The position numbers were made by a program, and so were the translations under genes. Positions 42,363-51,094 of a stretch of 64,000 nt of DNA are shown in pieces. The first letter of the stretch is position 1, and each line of letters opens with the position of its first letter. Under the pieces are notes generated by a model. The model made no database searches, was not told the origin of the DNA, and saw only the letters and a list, made by a program, of their open reading frames with translations. Source of the stretch: Candidatus Omnitrophota bacterium (GTDB lineage: Bacteria; Omnitrophota; Gorgyraeia; Zapsychrales; Zapsychraceae); contig JACKFL010000006.1 of assembly GCA_020632495.1 (NCBI GenBank), positions 620,001 to 684,000 of the forward strand, given 5' to 3'.

Positions 42363-45300
42363 ATGATTCGTTTCAAACAACTCTTCGTATGTTTTCTTTT
42401 GGCCGCCCTGCTCGGCGGTCAGACCGTGCCTGCCGAGAGTGTGTCCAATTACCGCGACTATATCATCAAAGCCACTCTGGCGCTTGAGGACGAGGACTTT
42501 CCGGCCGCGCTGTCATTGCTAAAGGCCGCCCACTTCGCCGACCCCCGGCAACGCGAACCTTTTGATCTGCTTGAGCAGCTTCCCGCCTTCAACAACTACC
42601 GACGATCCCTCCGCCACTACTTTGACATGGCCACCGCGTATTATATGCGGGGCGATTACCGCAATGCCCGGTTTTTCTACGCGGCCGCCCATCACGTGGA
42701 TCCGTCGGTGCCCGGGGTTCAGAAACTCATTCATCACGTCGACCTCGTCCGCCGCGGAGAGGTTGCTCCGTTGACGGATGAACGCAGTCTGCGACAGTAC
42801 GGCGACACTCTTCACGTTGAGGCCGAGCCGGTACAGGTCAGCGCCATCCGCGCCGAGCACGTTACGGGCCGGACCTACACCGTGGATCATCCTCCGGAAG
42901 TCGACGAGATTTTGGCCAAGTACCGGAACGACAGCGAGAGTTTGGAACGGGAACGCCAACGTAAAATTGATGCCGCCCGGCAAGAGGTCGCCCGGCGTCC
43001 CAACGACATATCACGGATCATTCAATCACAGCAGCTCAAGCAACAGGCCGTACGTACACTGACGACCGGGGCACAACCTCCGACTCAGTACCGGCAAACC
43101 GGGTATCCTCAGACCGCCGGCCGCAGTATCCCGGTCCCGCCGCCCAGTGACGTCGGCCCGGAGGAGGCGGTGACCAGTGAACCGGAATCTGCCGCGACCC
43201 GTCGACGACAGATTCAGACAGAAAAGAGGGAGGATCAGCGCGGGGGAGCCGGTGGTGATAAAGAAGTCATCCGGACGGCCGCGGTGATTAGGCTTGACGA
43301 TGAACTCTGGGCGCGGCAACCAGGGAGCATACTTGAGATCGAATTCGGCGAGTCGCTGGTTCTGGAGGGCGAGGGGGTGAAACGATTTTTGATCATTAAT
43401 CCGGAAGTCAGTTCAGCCGAACGGGAATCCACGGATCGCGTCCGGATCACGATGAATCGTCGGGGAACGACAATTTTTCATATTTGGGATGAGCGTGGCC
43501 GCTGGACGTTTAATTTGAAAGGGGTCATTCCCACAACGCATGCCGCTGTCGGCCAGCAGGCGGGCGACGCCTTCGAACGTCATGCGACGCCCTTCCGGGT
43601 CAGCTATTCAAATAATTGGGGAAGCTTTTACCTGGGAGACAGTCCTGATAATTTGGACAGACAGAACCTCAGTTTCACGCAGTGGGTCGGGATCTATGGA
43701 GACACGCCTTACGGTTTTCTGGACGCATCGGCTAACTTTTTCCGCTTTGCCGATTCCACTGAAAATACCGGCCGCACGCTCGGTTTGAGTAACGCGAATC
43801 TGGGACCGTTCGAGGATTTTTCCATCCGCGGTTGGGATGCCTCCAAGCGTTTTTCCGATCTGTCGCTGCCCGGACGGTTTTTCCGCGGGGCCTTATTCGA
43901 TAGTTTCGCGCTGGATCGTAAAGTGCAGTTCAGTTACCTGAAGGGCCAGGACCGAGCCGTATTTTTGCAGACTTCACAAGGCGTCAGTGAAGTCCGTAAG
44001 TCGTATATTGAAGGCGCGCGGCTGGTGCTGTTTCCGGAGGACGAGCTTCAATTTGCTTTTAACTACGCACGCGGTCACGGGGCAGAGCGCCCGCGTTTTC
44101 TCAATGACAAGGTTTTCTCCGTGGAAGTCAAGAACCGTTTCGGCGAGGTGGACACCCATTTGGAAGTCGCTTACGATGAACATAACTTCGGGACACTGCT
44201 GCTGACTGATTATCAGGAGGGGGATGCCCGGCTGCGGGTCAATCTGCGCGATCTGCAGGATGGATTCACAACGATCAGTTCGCGTCCGGCTGACAGCGGG
44301 GAGGTGGGCGGCAACATCATCTTCGATTACCGGCCGGAAAACCGGCAGCTGACCACAAATCTCGATTTGTACCGGGATCGTGAACAAAAGAATCCGGACG
44401 ACCCTGATAATATCAATATCGATCTGGGAACCGTATACACGCAAAAACTGGGCCGCGGGTACTCCTGGAGCAATTCTTTCTTCTTTTCGCATACGCCGCA
44501 GCTGATCTCCCCGCGATTGTCGATCCGCTGGAACACTTCGCTATCCAAAACGTTCCGGATTATTTTCGACCGGGATCTGTCGACCTATGTGACGTTAAGC
44601 GGGCAGCTCAGCCGCTTCGACAAGAGCCCGGCGTCCGAATATGACCGTTACGGCGTGGGGGCGGGAATCCGGATCCCCTTGATCGACCGGCTCAGTTTTT
44701 TCGCCAATTACGAACAGTCGTATGTGGAGGTCAAACAACCGCGTGAGCGCAACGAACCTAATGTTATGAGCATGGGGGTGAGCTACGCGCGGAATTTCGG
44801 GAAAAAACTCAGCGGTCGGGCCAGTGTTTCGTATCGCAACGAGGAGAATACCGAAGGGCGTTTCAGCTTTCTGGCGGGATCCGATACCATCCGCAGCAGC
44901 ATCGGCATCAGTTATCGGCCGGTCCCGCAGGTGGAGGTTTTTCTGGACGGGAGTCTGCGCAATGTCCTCAGCGAGGCGGCCACACAGCCGGCCTACAATG
45001 ACGCCGACGTGCGCCTCGGGATGCGCACCGACTGGGAGACGATGTTCCGCTGGGATCCGACGGCCACCGTGCGTGGAACCGTATATAAGGATTTTAACCG
45101 CAACGAGATTCAAGATCCGGGAGAACCCGGTGTGGAGGGGATCGTGGTCCGGATCGGAAATTCCACCGTCACCACCGGGCCGCGCGGGACCTACCGCGGC
45201 ACGGCACGCGCCAAGAAAATAAAGACCGGTCTGGATTTCGGCAGCCTGCCTCAGGGATACTCCCTGCAATCGTATCTCATGAAGGACATCGCCGTCCGGC

Positions 45301-45635
45301 AGGGAGAAACCTACGTGATTGATTACGGATTCGTGATCCGATCCGGGGTCTACGGAGTGTTTTTCGAGGATGTTAATGGTAACAAGCAGTACGAAGCGAA
45401 CGAGCCCACGATCGCCAGGGCATTGATGCGATTGGACGGCTCCGAAGTGGCGGCCGCTGATTTTGAAGGAGTCTACCAATTCTACGACGTTGCCCCCGGT
45501 GATCATATCCTTACCATCGATGTCAACGCCCTGCCGCGCGAATTCCTTCCCACGATCCGTCTCAAGAACAAGATCACCGTCCAGGAAGGGCGGACTTATA
45601 TGTTCCATGTTCCCTTGAAGCGCAGCGTTAAGTAA
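42363..45635 (+). CDS. Giant outer-membrane barrel protein with pilus N-domain (usher/secretin hybrid)
   Basis: The 1090-residue protein has a signal peptide (cut near PAES), TPR-like helices (25-130), a Gln/Arg-rich linker, a domain like the N-terminal region of Tad/T2SS secretins (about 307-385: GESLVLEGEGVKRFLIINPE and GTTIFHIWDERG), then about 500 residues of alternating amphipathic strands with aromatic girdles and periodic turns (e.g. VGIYGDTPYGFLDASANFF, VSYRNEENTEGRFSF), as in outer-membrane barrels. Two SdrD/CNA-B-like domains end it (GTVYKDFNRNEIQDPGEPGV from 904; GVFFEDVNGNKQYEANEP from about 997). It is probably the outer-membrane platform for the upstream subunits. The ATG at 42363 is chosen over a TTG at 42354. 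I know no described protein with this architecture. Confidence 0.65.
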   Translation: MIRFKQLFVCFLLAALLGGQTVPAESVSNYRDYIIKATLALEDEDFPAALSLLKAAHFADPRQREPFDLLEQLPAFNNYRRSLRHYFDMATAYYMRGDYRNARFFYAAAHHVDPSVPGVQKLIHHVDLVRRGEVAPLTDERSLRQYGDTLHVEAEPVQVSAIRAEHVTGRTYTVDHPPEVDEILAKYRNDSESLERERQRKIDAARQEVARRPNDISRIIQSQQLKQQAVRTLTTGAQPPTQYRQTGYPQTAGRSIPVPPPSDVGPEEAVTSEPESAATRRRQIQTEKREDQRGGAGGDKEVIRTAAVIRLDDELWARQPGSILEIEFGESLVLEGEGVKRFLIINPEVSSAERESTDRVRITMNRRGTTIFHIWDERGRWTFNLKGVIPTTHAAVGQQAGDAFERHATPFRVSYSNNWGSFYLGDSPDNLDRQNLSFTQWVGIYGDTPYGFLDASANFFRFADSTENTGRTLGLSNANLGPFEDFSIRGWDASKRFSDLSLPGRFFRGALFDSFALDRKVQFSYLKGQDRAVFLQTSQGVSEVRKSYIEGARLVLFPEDELQFAFNYARGHGAERPRFLNDKVFSVEVKNRFGEVDTHLEVAYDEHNFGTLLLTDYQEGDARLRVNLRDLQDGFTTISSRPADSGEVGGNIIFDYRPENRQLTTNLDLYRDREQKNPDDPDNINIDLGTVYTQKLGRGYSWSNSFFFSHTPQLISPRLSIRWNTSLSKTFRIIFDRDLSTYVTLSGQLSRFDKSPASEYDRYGVGAGIRIPLIDRLSFFANYEQSYVEVKQPRERNEPNVMSMGVSYARNFGKKLSGRASVSYRNEENTEGRFSFLAGSDTIRSSIGISYRPVPQVEVFLDGSLRNVLSEAATQPAYNDADVRLGMRTDWETMFRWDPTATVRGTVYKDFNRNEIQDPGEPGVEGIVVRIGNSTVTTGPRGTYRGTARAKKIKTGLDFGSLPQGYSLQSYLMKDIAVRQGETYVIDYGFVIRSGVYGVFFEDVNGNKQYEANEPTIARALMRLDGSEVAAADFEGVYQFYDVAPGDHILTIDVNALPREFLPTIRLKNKITVQEGRTYMFHVPLKRSVK

Positions 45636-45661
45636 GGCCGATCATACATACCTAACTGTGC

Positions 45662-45678
45662 GTTCGATTCTGTCGAAC
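45662..45678. other. Hairpin in the convergent gap
   Basis: GTTCGA (45662-45667) and TCGAAC (45673-45678) form a 6-bp stem just after the barrel gene. The 154-base gap to the convergent small gene shows no other clear signal. It may be a weak terminator. Confidence 0.3.
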
Positions 45679-45789
45679 ATTTCAATCTCCGTTTGGGGAC
45701 GGATGGAATTGCGGTGAGAATAGGGAATGAGGATAAAACCTGTGGGGGAGGTAAATCTTAGAACCGCTTCCCGCGGGCGGACACTCGAT

Positions 45790-46053
45790 TTATCGCACGA
45801 CATATGTCCGCAACAGGATGTCGCGGTCGCCGCGCCGGATGTGTTCCTCGATCATCTCCAGGCCGGTATCGGTGTGGGAAAGCGCCAGTGTCTGATCCAG
45901 GTCGTCCTCAAAAGGCGGGACGTTGACTCCGGGGATGGCTGGGATGGTCACCGAGAGGTGGTACTGCACCGTCTGTGCCGTGGCAAACGGCGAGACCGTG
46001 ATCACAAAGAAAAGGACGGTGAGTCCGGTGATGCGAAACGTCCGGCGTAACAT
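45790..46053 (-). CDS. Small secreted protein under a riboswitch
   Basis: The 87-residue protein has a signal peptide (MLRRTFRITGLTVLFFVIT, cut near TAQ) and a mature part of about 60 residues (YHLSVTIPAIPGVNVP, then IEEHIRRGDRDILLR). I recognise no family; the SVTIPAIPGVN start resembles short fimbrial or coat peptides. An AGGAGG site seven bases ahead fixes the ATG at 46053 rather than 46068. Upstream lie an intrinsic terminator and a candidate c-di-GMP riboswitch, so its expression is probably set by c-di-GMP. It converges on the surface locus. Confidence 0.65.
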   Translation of the reverse strand: MLRRTFRITGLTVLFFVITVSPFATAQTVQYHLSVTIPAIPGVNVPPFEDDLDQTLALSHTDTGLEMIEEHIRRGDRDILLRTYVVR

Positions 46054-46084
46054 GGAAAGCCTCCTCATACGCGGGCCTTTTTAC

Positions 46085-46116
46085 AAAAAAAGGCCCTCAC
46101 CGAACGGCGATGAGGG
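46085..46116 (-). terminator. Regulatory terminator of the riboswitch leader
   Basis: On the minus strand CCCTCA (46116-46111) pairs with TGAGGG (46099-46094), with two further inner pairs, followed by seven T (46091-46085). An overlapping hairpin (46073-46082 with 46087-46096) shares part of the stem and could act as an alternative fold. It lies between the riboswitch candidate and the small gene. Confidence 0.75.
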
Positions 46117-46149
46117 GCGCAAAGATTACGGAAACTATTTAACTGCAAT

Positions 46150-46303
46150 AGTTAACGGCAACCAGACAGCCATGCCGCGCGGTTGGCGCGGGTTAGGCTC
46201 ACGGCTTTGTCCAAGGGTTTTCGTTCAGAAAACCCATGTCCTGTTCCGGATCCCTCCGGACAGGGCCCCCACCTTTCGGTGAGTTTACCAAGATCCTAAT
46301 TGT
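46150..46303 (-). promoter_or_regulatory. Candidate c-di-GMP-I (GEMM-I-like) riboswitch with an insertion
   Basis: Read on the minus strand, the leader has GGTAAACT, then a CACC-GAAA-GGTG hairpin with a GNRA loop, and further on CAAAGCC, GCCTAA, ATGGCTGTCTGG and GGTTGCCG, in the order found in GEMM-I aptamers (GGCAAACC, GAAA loop, GCAAAGCC, GGCCTAA, GGUAGC, GGUUACCG). About 55 bases forming two hairpins, one of them GGGTTTTC/GAAAACCC, are inserted between the GNRA stem and CAAAGCC; this is not typical. A terminator follows. The match is by eye and key contacts were not modelled. Confidence 0.5.
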
Positions 46304-46325
46304 CAATACTTCCAAAGGCGGTTCA

Positions 46326-46355
46326 AGTATACCACACGGCCTGCGGAGTGCCCAA
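46326..46355 (-). promoter_or_regulatory. Promoter of the riboswitch transcript
   Basis: On the minus strand TTGGGC (46355-46350), an 18-base spacer and TATACT (46331-46326), with TGG making an extended -10. Transcription would begin just before the riboswitch candidate. The plus-strand gap between here and 46494 shows only a short approach to the next gene. Confidence 0.55.
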
Positions 46356-46493
46356 AATTCCGGGCCGCCGGCCGGCCGGGGCCGCAAGACCGCTTATTCG
46401 CTTTACACCCCCCGGCATAAATAGTAGTATGAGATCAATTATCCGAATTTCGAACGCGACCCTGCACACGCCTCCGCGCGGCGAAAGGCTCCC

Positions 46494-46901
46494 ATGTCCG
46501 ACACAACGCAGCGACTTATTTTCTTTGACGGCGTCTGCGGTCTGTGTAACCGGTTTGTCGACTGGGTCATCCGGCACGACCGCAAGGGCATTTTTATGTT
46601 CACGCCGATCCAGGGGGAGACGGCTGCCGGCCTTATTGCGCCGTTGCCGGCCAACACCGATGAATGGAGTATAATTTACCGCGATGCCGAAGGCAAATTC
46701 ACGCGCGCTTCGGACGCGGTCTTGACGATCCTGCACGATCTCGGCGGGGGGTGGCGTATTCTGGCGTGGTTTAAGGTCCTGCCGCGGGACTTTCGGGACT
46801 TTTTCTACCAGTTCGTGGCCAAGCGCCGGTACCAGTGGTTCAAAAAGCGCGCGCAATGCCGGCTGCCCACGGCCGAGGAGCGCGCCAAGTTCTTACCCTA
46901 A
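46494..46901 (+). CDS. DCC-family (DUF393) thiol-disulfide oxidoreductase-like protein
   Basis: The 135-residue protein begins with the family signature LIFFDGVCGLCNRFVDWVI, giving the D-x-x-C-x-x-C motif of DCC proteins, and continues with ASDAVLTILHDLGGGW and FYQFVAKRRYQWF. DCC proteins are thioredoxin-like, usually of unknown substrate. The ATG at 46494 follows CGAAAGG. It ends eight bases before a TMTC-like gene and is probably transcribed with it. Confidence 0.88.
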   Translation: MSDTTQRLIFFDGVCGLCNRFVDWVIRHDRKGIFMFTPIQGETAAGLIAPLPANTDEWSIIYRDAEGKFTRASDAVLTILHDLGGGWRILAWFKVLPRDFRDFFYQFVAKRRYQWFKKRAQCRLPTAEERAKFLP

Positions 46902-46908
46902 TTTATCT

Positions 46909-49134
46909 ATGATCACCTATTCTTCCTTCTGGCCCAAGGTCCTGCTGCCCGTGATACTGATCATACTCGGACTCGCGGTTTACGCCAACAGCCTGAACGG
47001 GGACTTTCAGTTCGATGACCACCCGGTGATCGTCCACAATGAGGCGTTGCGCGCCGGCAGTCCGGCCGGTCTTTGGGCGGCCCTGCCGCATCCCAGCCGG
47101 GCGGTGGCTTACCTGACCTTCTGGATGAATTACCGGCTCACCGGGCCGGAGCCGTCAGGCTTTCACGTCGTCAATCTTCTGATTCATCTGATTAATACGC
47201 TGCTGGTGTACGCGTTGGTTTTGGCGCTGGCCGGGACGCCGGCCGTTCAACGCGGGCGGGGGGCTGACGGCGCCTACGGACTTGCCTTTACGGCAGCTGC
47301 CTTGTTTGTCTGTCATCCGTTGAACACGCAGGCCGTCAGCTACATCACCCAGCGGTTTACCTCACTGGCGGCGCTGTTCTATTTGTTGACGCTGTGGTGC
47401 TATCTGCGCGGCCGTTTGAGTTCTGTGGGGACGGGACGCGCCGGGTGGTGGGCGGCGGCTTTGGTTAGTACTCTGTGCGGGATGTTTACCAAGCAAATCA
47501 CGTTGACCGTCCCGCTGATGATCATTTTGCTGGAGTTCGCGTGTTTCGATCGTCGTCGGCCCGGGGCCGCGGCGGGACTGTTAATCGCGGCGTTGTTGAT
47601 GGGGGCGGTGATCCCAGCCATGTATCATTTCCGCGCGGATCGCATCTTGAGTATTACCCACGAAAACGGAAATCATTCGGGTGATATTGTTAACGCCGGC
47701 ACGTACGCCCTGACTCAGCCGCGGGTGGTGGCGACCTATCTGCGGTTGCTGGTCTGGCCGGCCGGGCAGACGCTGCTTTATGATTTCCCGGTGACAGCGG
47801 GGTGGACGGACCCGCGGCTCTTGGCCAGTTCTGCGGTGCTGCTCCTATTATTCGGTGCGGCCTTGGTACTGTGGGACCGCGCGCGGCTCGTCAGTGTCGG
47901 TATTCTGTGGTTTTTTATCGTGCTGCTCGTCGAGGCGACGGTGATCCCGATCCGGCATGTGATCTTTGAACACCGTGCCTACCTGCCGTGCGTGGGGCTG
48001 TTGCTGGCGGTCGCTTGGGCGTTGCATACCGGGGTCCGGTCGCGGCCGGCCCGGGTGGCGGTCACGGCCGGGTTGATCGCGGTATTGAGCGTGCTGACGG
48101 TTCAGCGTAACCGCGTATGGCAGAGCGGGGTGGCCATGTGGACCGACGTCGTCCGCAAGACACCGGACAACGCGCGGGCGCACTACAATCTGGCTTATGA
48201 ATATCTTAAAGACGGCAAACCGGCGGCGGCGCTTGACCATTTTAACAAGGCCGTGCTCATCGATCCGGATTATGAACTCGCATACGTCAACCGCAGTCAG
48301 CTGCTGCTTGATATCGGAAATCTGGAACTTGCCCTGCATGACATCAACCGGGTGCTGAGACTCAATCCGCGGCGGGCCGGGGCCTATCTGAACCGCGGCG
48401 CGATCCTATTGCAGGCCAAACGTTACGACGAGGCACTGGACGACTTTGAGAAGGCACACCGTCTCGATCCGAATTTGGCCGGCACGACCGTCAACCGGGC
48501 ATTGGTCATGGGGCACCTCGGCCGTTATGACGACGGGCTGCGCCTGCTGAATGAGATGAAGGACGTTGATGCCGATGCCAAATATTACAATGTGCGCGGG
48601 GCGTTGCTGATGGGGGTCAACGACCTGACCGGCGCGCTGGAGAGCTTCAGTGCCGGTATTGCTCACGATCCGGCCTTGGCTGAGCTGTACCGCAACCGCG
48701 CGCAGGTCTTTCAGGCCCTCGGCCGCTATGAACGGGCCGAGGAAGATTTGACCGCCTTGATCGCGCGCGGGAATGGGACCGCGGAGGTTTATCTGCAACG
48801 CGCTTATGTGCGCACGCGCCTGCAGCGGCTGGCGGAGGCGCTGGATGATTACGGCGCGGTCGCGCGGCAGCGGCCCGGGCTGGTCAAGGTTTACCTGGAG
48901 CGCGGAAAAATTTACTACCGGCAGGGAGAATTCCGCCGCGCAGCACAGGAACTCGATCTCTATCTGAAACAGACCCCCCGGGCGGCCGACGCTTTTATGC
49001 TGCGCGGACTGAGTCACTATGAGCTGCGTGACTTCAACCAGGCGCTGGCCGACTTTAAGCGCGCGCGAGATCTCGGCTATGACGTCGACGATACCTATTT
49101 TGACCGGACCAGAAAGGCGATGGGAAGTATATGA
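46909..49134 (+). CDS. TMTC-like membrane glycosyltransferase with TPRs (copy 3)
   Basis: The 741-residue protein has the same membrane blocks as copies 1 and 2: FQFDDHPVIVHN, FHVVNLLIHLINTLLVYAL, CHPLNTQAVSYITQRFTSLA, MFTKQITLTVPLM, QPRVVATYLRLLVWPAGQ and EHRAYLPCVG. It has the longest TPR tail of the four close paralogues (about 415-740, around nine repeats, e.g. AYLNRGAILLQAKRYDEALD). The stop overlaps the start of copy 4 as ATGA. The acidic pair FDD in the first loop fits a GT-C enzyme using a polyprenyl-linked sugar; the acceptor is unknown. Confidence 0.85.
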   Translation: MITYSSFWPKVLLPVILIILGLAVYANSLNGDFQFDDHPVIVHNEALRAGSPAGLWAALPHPSRAVAYLTFWMNYRLTGPEPSGFHVVNLLIHLINTLLVYALVLALAGTPAVQRGRGADGAYGLAFTAAALFVCHPLNTQAVSYITQRFTSLAALFYLLTLWCYLRGRLSSVGTGRAGWWAAALVSTLCGMFTKQITLTVPLMIILLEFACFDRRRPGAAAGLLIAALLMGAVIPAMYHFRADRILSITHENGNHSGDIVNAGTYALTQPRVVATYLRLLVWPAGQTLLYDFPVTAGWTDPRLLASSAVLLLLFGAALVLWDRARLVSVGILWFFIVLLVEATVIPIRHVIFEHRAYLPCVGLLLAVAWALHTGVRSRPARVAVTAGLIAVLSVLTVQRNRVWQSGVAMWTDVVRKTPDNARAHYNLAYEYLKDGKPAAALDHFNKAVLIDPDYELAYVNRSQLLLDIGNLELALHDINRVLRLNPRRAGAYLNRGAILLQAKRYDEALDDFEKAHRLDPNLAGTTVNRALVMGHLGRYDDGLRLLNEMKDVDADAKYYNVRGALLMGVNDLTGALESFSAGIAHDPALAELYRNRAQVFQALGRYERAEEDLTALIARGNGTAEVYLQRAYVRTRLQRLAEALDDYGAVARQRPGLVKVYLERGKIYYRQGEFRRAAQELDLYLKQTPRAADAFMLRGLSHYELRDFNQALADFKRARDLGYDVDDTYFDRTRKAMGSI

Positions 49135-51083
49135 CGGATTGGATCAAAACTCACCGCTACCGGCTGGCCGTGGCCGCTCTGCTGATCGCCACCGGTATGA
49201 TGTATTCGAATGTGCTGCACGGTCCGCCGATCTTCGACGACATCGGGTACATCAAGAGTAATGCGAATATCCGCGACATAACCGACATCAATGCCATCTG
49301 GCACGCGTGGAAGCACCCGGCCCGATTTGTGGGCTATTTCACCTTTGCCTTGAATTATGCGATTCACGGTTACAATTGGCTCGGCTTTCATGTAACCAAT
49401 ATCGGCATTCACATGGTCAACGTACTCCTGGTGTGGTCATTGGTGCGCCTGTTATTCCGCTGCGAACGGATGCGCGATGATCCGCTGCGGCCGGATGCGG
49501 AGCTGGTGGCGCTGATCACCGCGATGCTTTTTGCGGCGCATCCGATGCAAACGCAGGCCGTCGCCTACATGGCCCAGCGTTTTGCGTCGCTGGCGACGCT
49601 GTTTTATCTGTTGAGCCTATGGTGCTATTTGCAGGCGCGGCTATGTCCCCGCCGGGCGCTGCCTTTCTTGGCCGTGGCCGGATTCAGCGCGCTGTTGGGG
49701 ATGTTCACCAAGCAGATCACCATCACCTTGCCGGTCGCGATATTACTGGTGGAGTTTCTCTTTGTGCGTCCGCGAGGGAAGGGCGGGCGCATCGACTGGC
49801 GTATCGTAGGCGGCACCGGACTTTTCCTGTTGATCGTGCCGGCGATCTTTAAGTTCAATGCCCCCGCGATGCTGACCATTGAGCACCATTCCGGTTCGCA
49901 CCGGGGGGATGAGTTGTACAACATGGTCTATTTGATGACTCAATTCCGGGTCATCTGCACGTATCTGAGTTTGATGTTCCTGCCCGTGGGACAGAACCTG
50001 CTGTACGATTTTCCCGCCTCGTACTCGATGCTGGAACCGCGCACGTTTTGGTGCTTTGTTCTGCTGGTGGCCATCTTTGGTTACGGTATCCGCCGGCTGG
50101 GATCGAACCGGTTGCTGGCCTTCGGCATCTTCTGGTTTTTTCTGACCCTGGCGGTAGAGTCTTCGGTGATCGTCATCAAGCACGTGATCTTTGAACACCG
50201 CATGTACCTGCCGTCCTTTGGATTTTTCCTCTGCGTCAGCGCGTGGCTCCTCGAGACATTCCGCTCACGGAGCAAATGCCTTGCTGCCGCGACCGTGATT
50301 ACCCTCACGCTGGCCGTGCTGACCTATCAGCGCAATTTCGTATGGGCGGATGATATCGCGATGTGGGAGGATGTGATCGCCAAGGCGCCGGAGAAGTCCC
50401 GTCCGCACATGAATCTGGGGATTGCCTACGTCGAGAGAAGCCAGTGGGAGACGGCGATTCGCCATTTGGATACGGCCATTGAGAAATACAACCGTAATCA
50501 CGCTGCCTACAGCAACCGCGGTATGGCCTATTTCGCGCTGGGAAAACCCGAACGGGCGATCCAGGACTTTAACCGGGCGCTTGAGATCATGCCGGATTAT
50601 CAGGAGGCTCTCATCAACCGGGGCAATTATTACAGCTACGTCAAAGACTACGCCAGGGCGATTGCCGACTACGACCGGGTCATCGCCCTGAATCCGCAGG
50701 CGGTCGAGGCCATTCACAATCGAGCCAATAAGTATTACCAGATGGAGAATTATGACCGCGCTCTGGAAGATTACGACCGGGCGCTCAATTTGCGGCCGAG
50801 TTTCGTACGCGGGTACACCAGCCGCGGCCAGGTCTATTCCCGGCTGAAGAAGTTTGAACTGGCCCTTGATGACTTCAGCCACGCCATTGAACTGGATCGG
50901 GAGAATCAGAGCGCCTTGTTCGGCCGGGCCACCACCCGCTTCAAAAAGGGTGATTTACATTTAGCCTTGGACGATTATAATAGACTTTTGGAATTAAACC
51001 CCAATCACAGCAAGGCCCGGGCCCTGAAACGCAAATTGCTCTCGGTTCTCAAACAGCAATCCGCGGTTCCGTCCGGCCCCTAA
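49131..51083 (+). CDS. TMTC-like membrane glycosyltransferase with TPRs (copy 4)
   Basis: The 650-residue paralogue carries PPIFDDIGYIK, FHVTNIGIHMVNVLLVWSL, HPMQTQAVAYMAQRFASLA, MFTKQITITLPVA, QFRVICTYLSLMFLPVGQ and EHRMYLPSFG. TPRs run from about 420 to 635 (AAYSNRGMAYFALGKPERAI, AIHNRANKYYQMENYDRALE). It overlaps copy 3 by four bases, exactly as copy 2 overlaps copy 1, which suggests that tandem pairing is a functional feature. It is followed 11 bases later by the HTH-bearing relative. Confidence 0.85.
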   Translation: MTDWIKTHRYRLAVAALLIATGMMYSNVLHGPPIFDDIGYIKSNANIRDITDINAIWHAWKHPARFVGYFTFALNYAIHGYNWLGFHVTNIGIHMVNVLLVWSLVRLLFRCERMRDDPLRPDAELVALITAMLFAAHPMQTQAVAYMAQRFASLATLFYLLSLWCYLQARLCPRRALPFLAVAGFSALLGMFTKQITITLPVAILLVEFLFVRPRGKGGRIDWRIVGGTGLFLLIVPAIFKFNAPAMLTIEHHSGSHRGDELYNMVYLMTQFRVICTYLSLMFLPVGQNLLYDFPASYSMLEPRTFWCFVLLVAIFGYGIRRLGSNRLLAFGIFWFFLTLAVESSVIVIKHVIFEHRMYLPSFGFFLCVSAWLLETFRSRSKCLAAATVITLTLAVLTYQRNFVWADDIAMWEDVIAKAPEKSRPHMNLGIAYVERSQWETAIRHLDTAIEKYNRNHAAYSNRGMAYFALGKPERAIQDFNRALEIMPDYQEALINRGNYYSYVKDYARAIADYDRVIALNPQAVEAIHNRANKYYQMENYDRALEDYDRALNLRPSFVRGYTSRGQVYSRLKKFELALDDFSHAIELDRENQSALFGRATTRFKKGDLHLALDDYNRLLELNPNHSKARALKRKLLSVLKQQSAVPSGP

Positions 51084-51094
51084 TCCCGCGCAGC

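Noticed and set aside
44595..45608. Antisense frame of 337 codons opposite the barrel gene
   Set aside because: Mirror of a strong coding frame; composition typical of an antisense shadow, no ribosome site.
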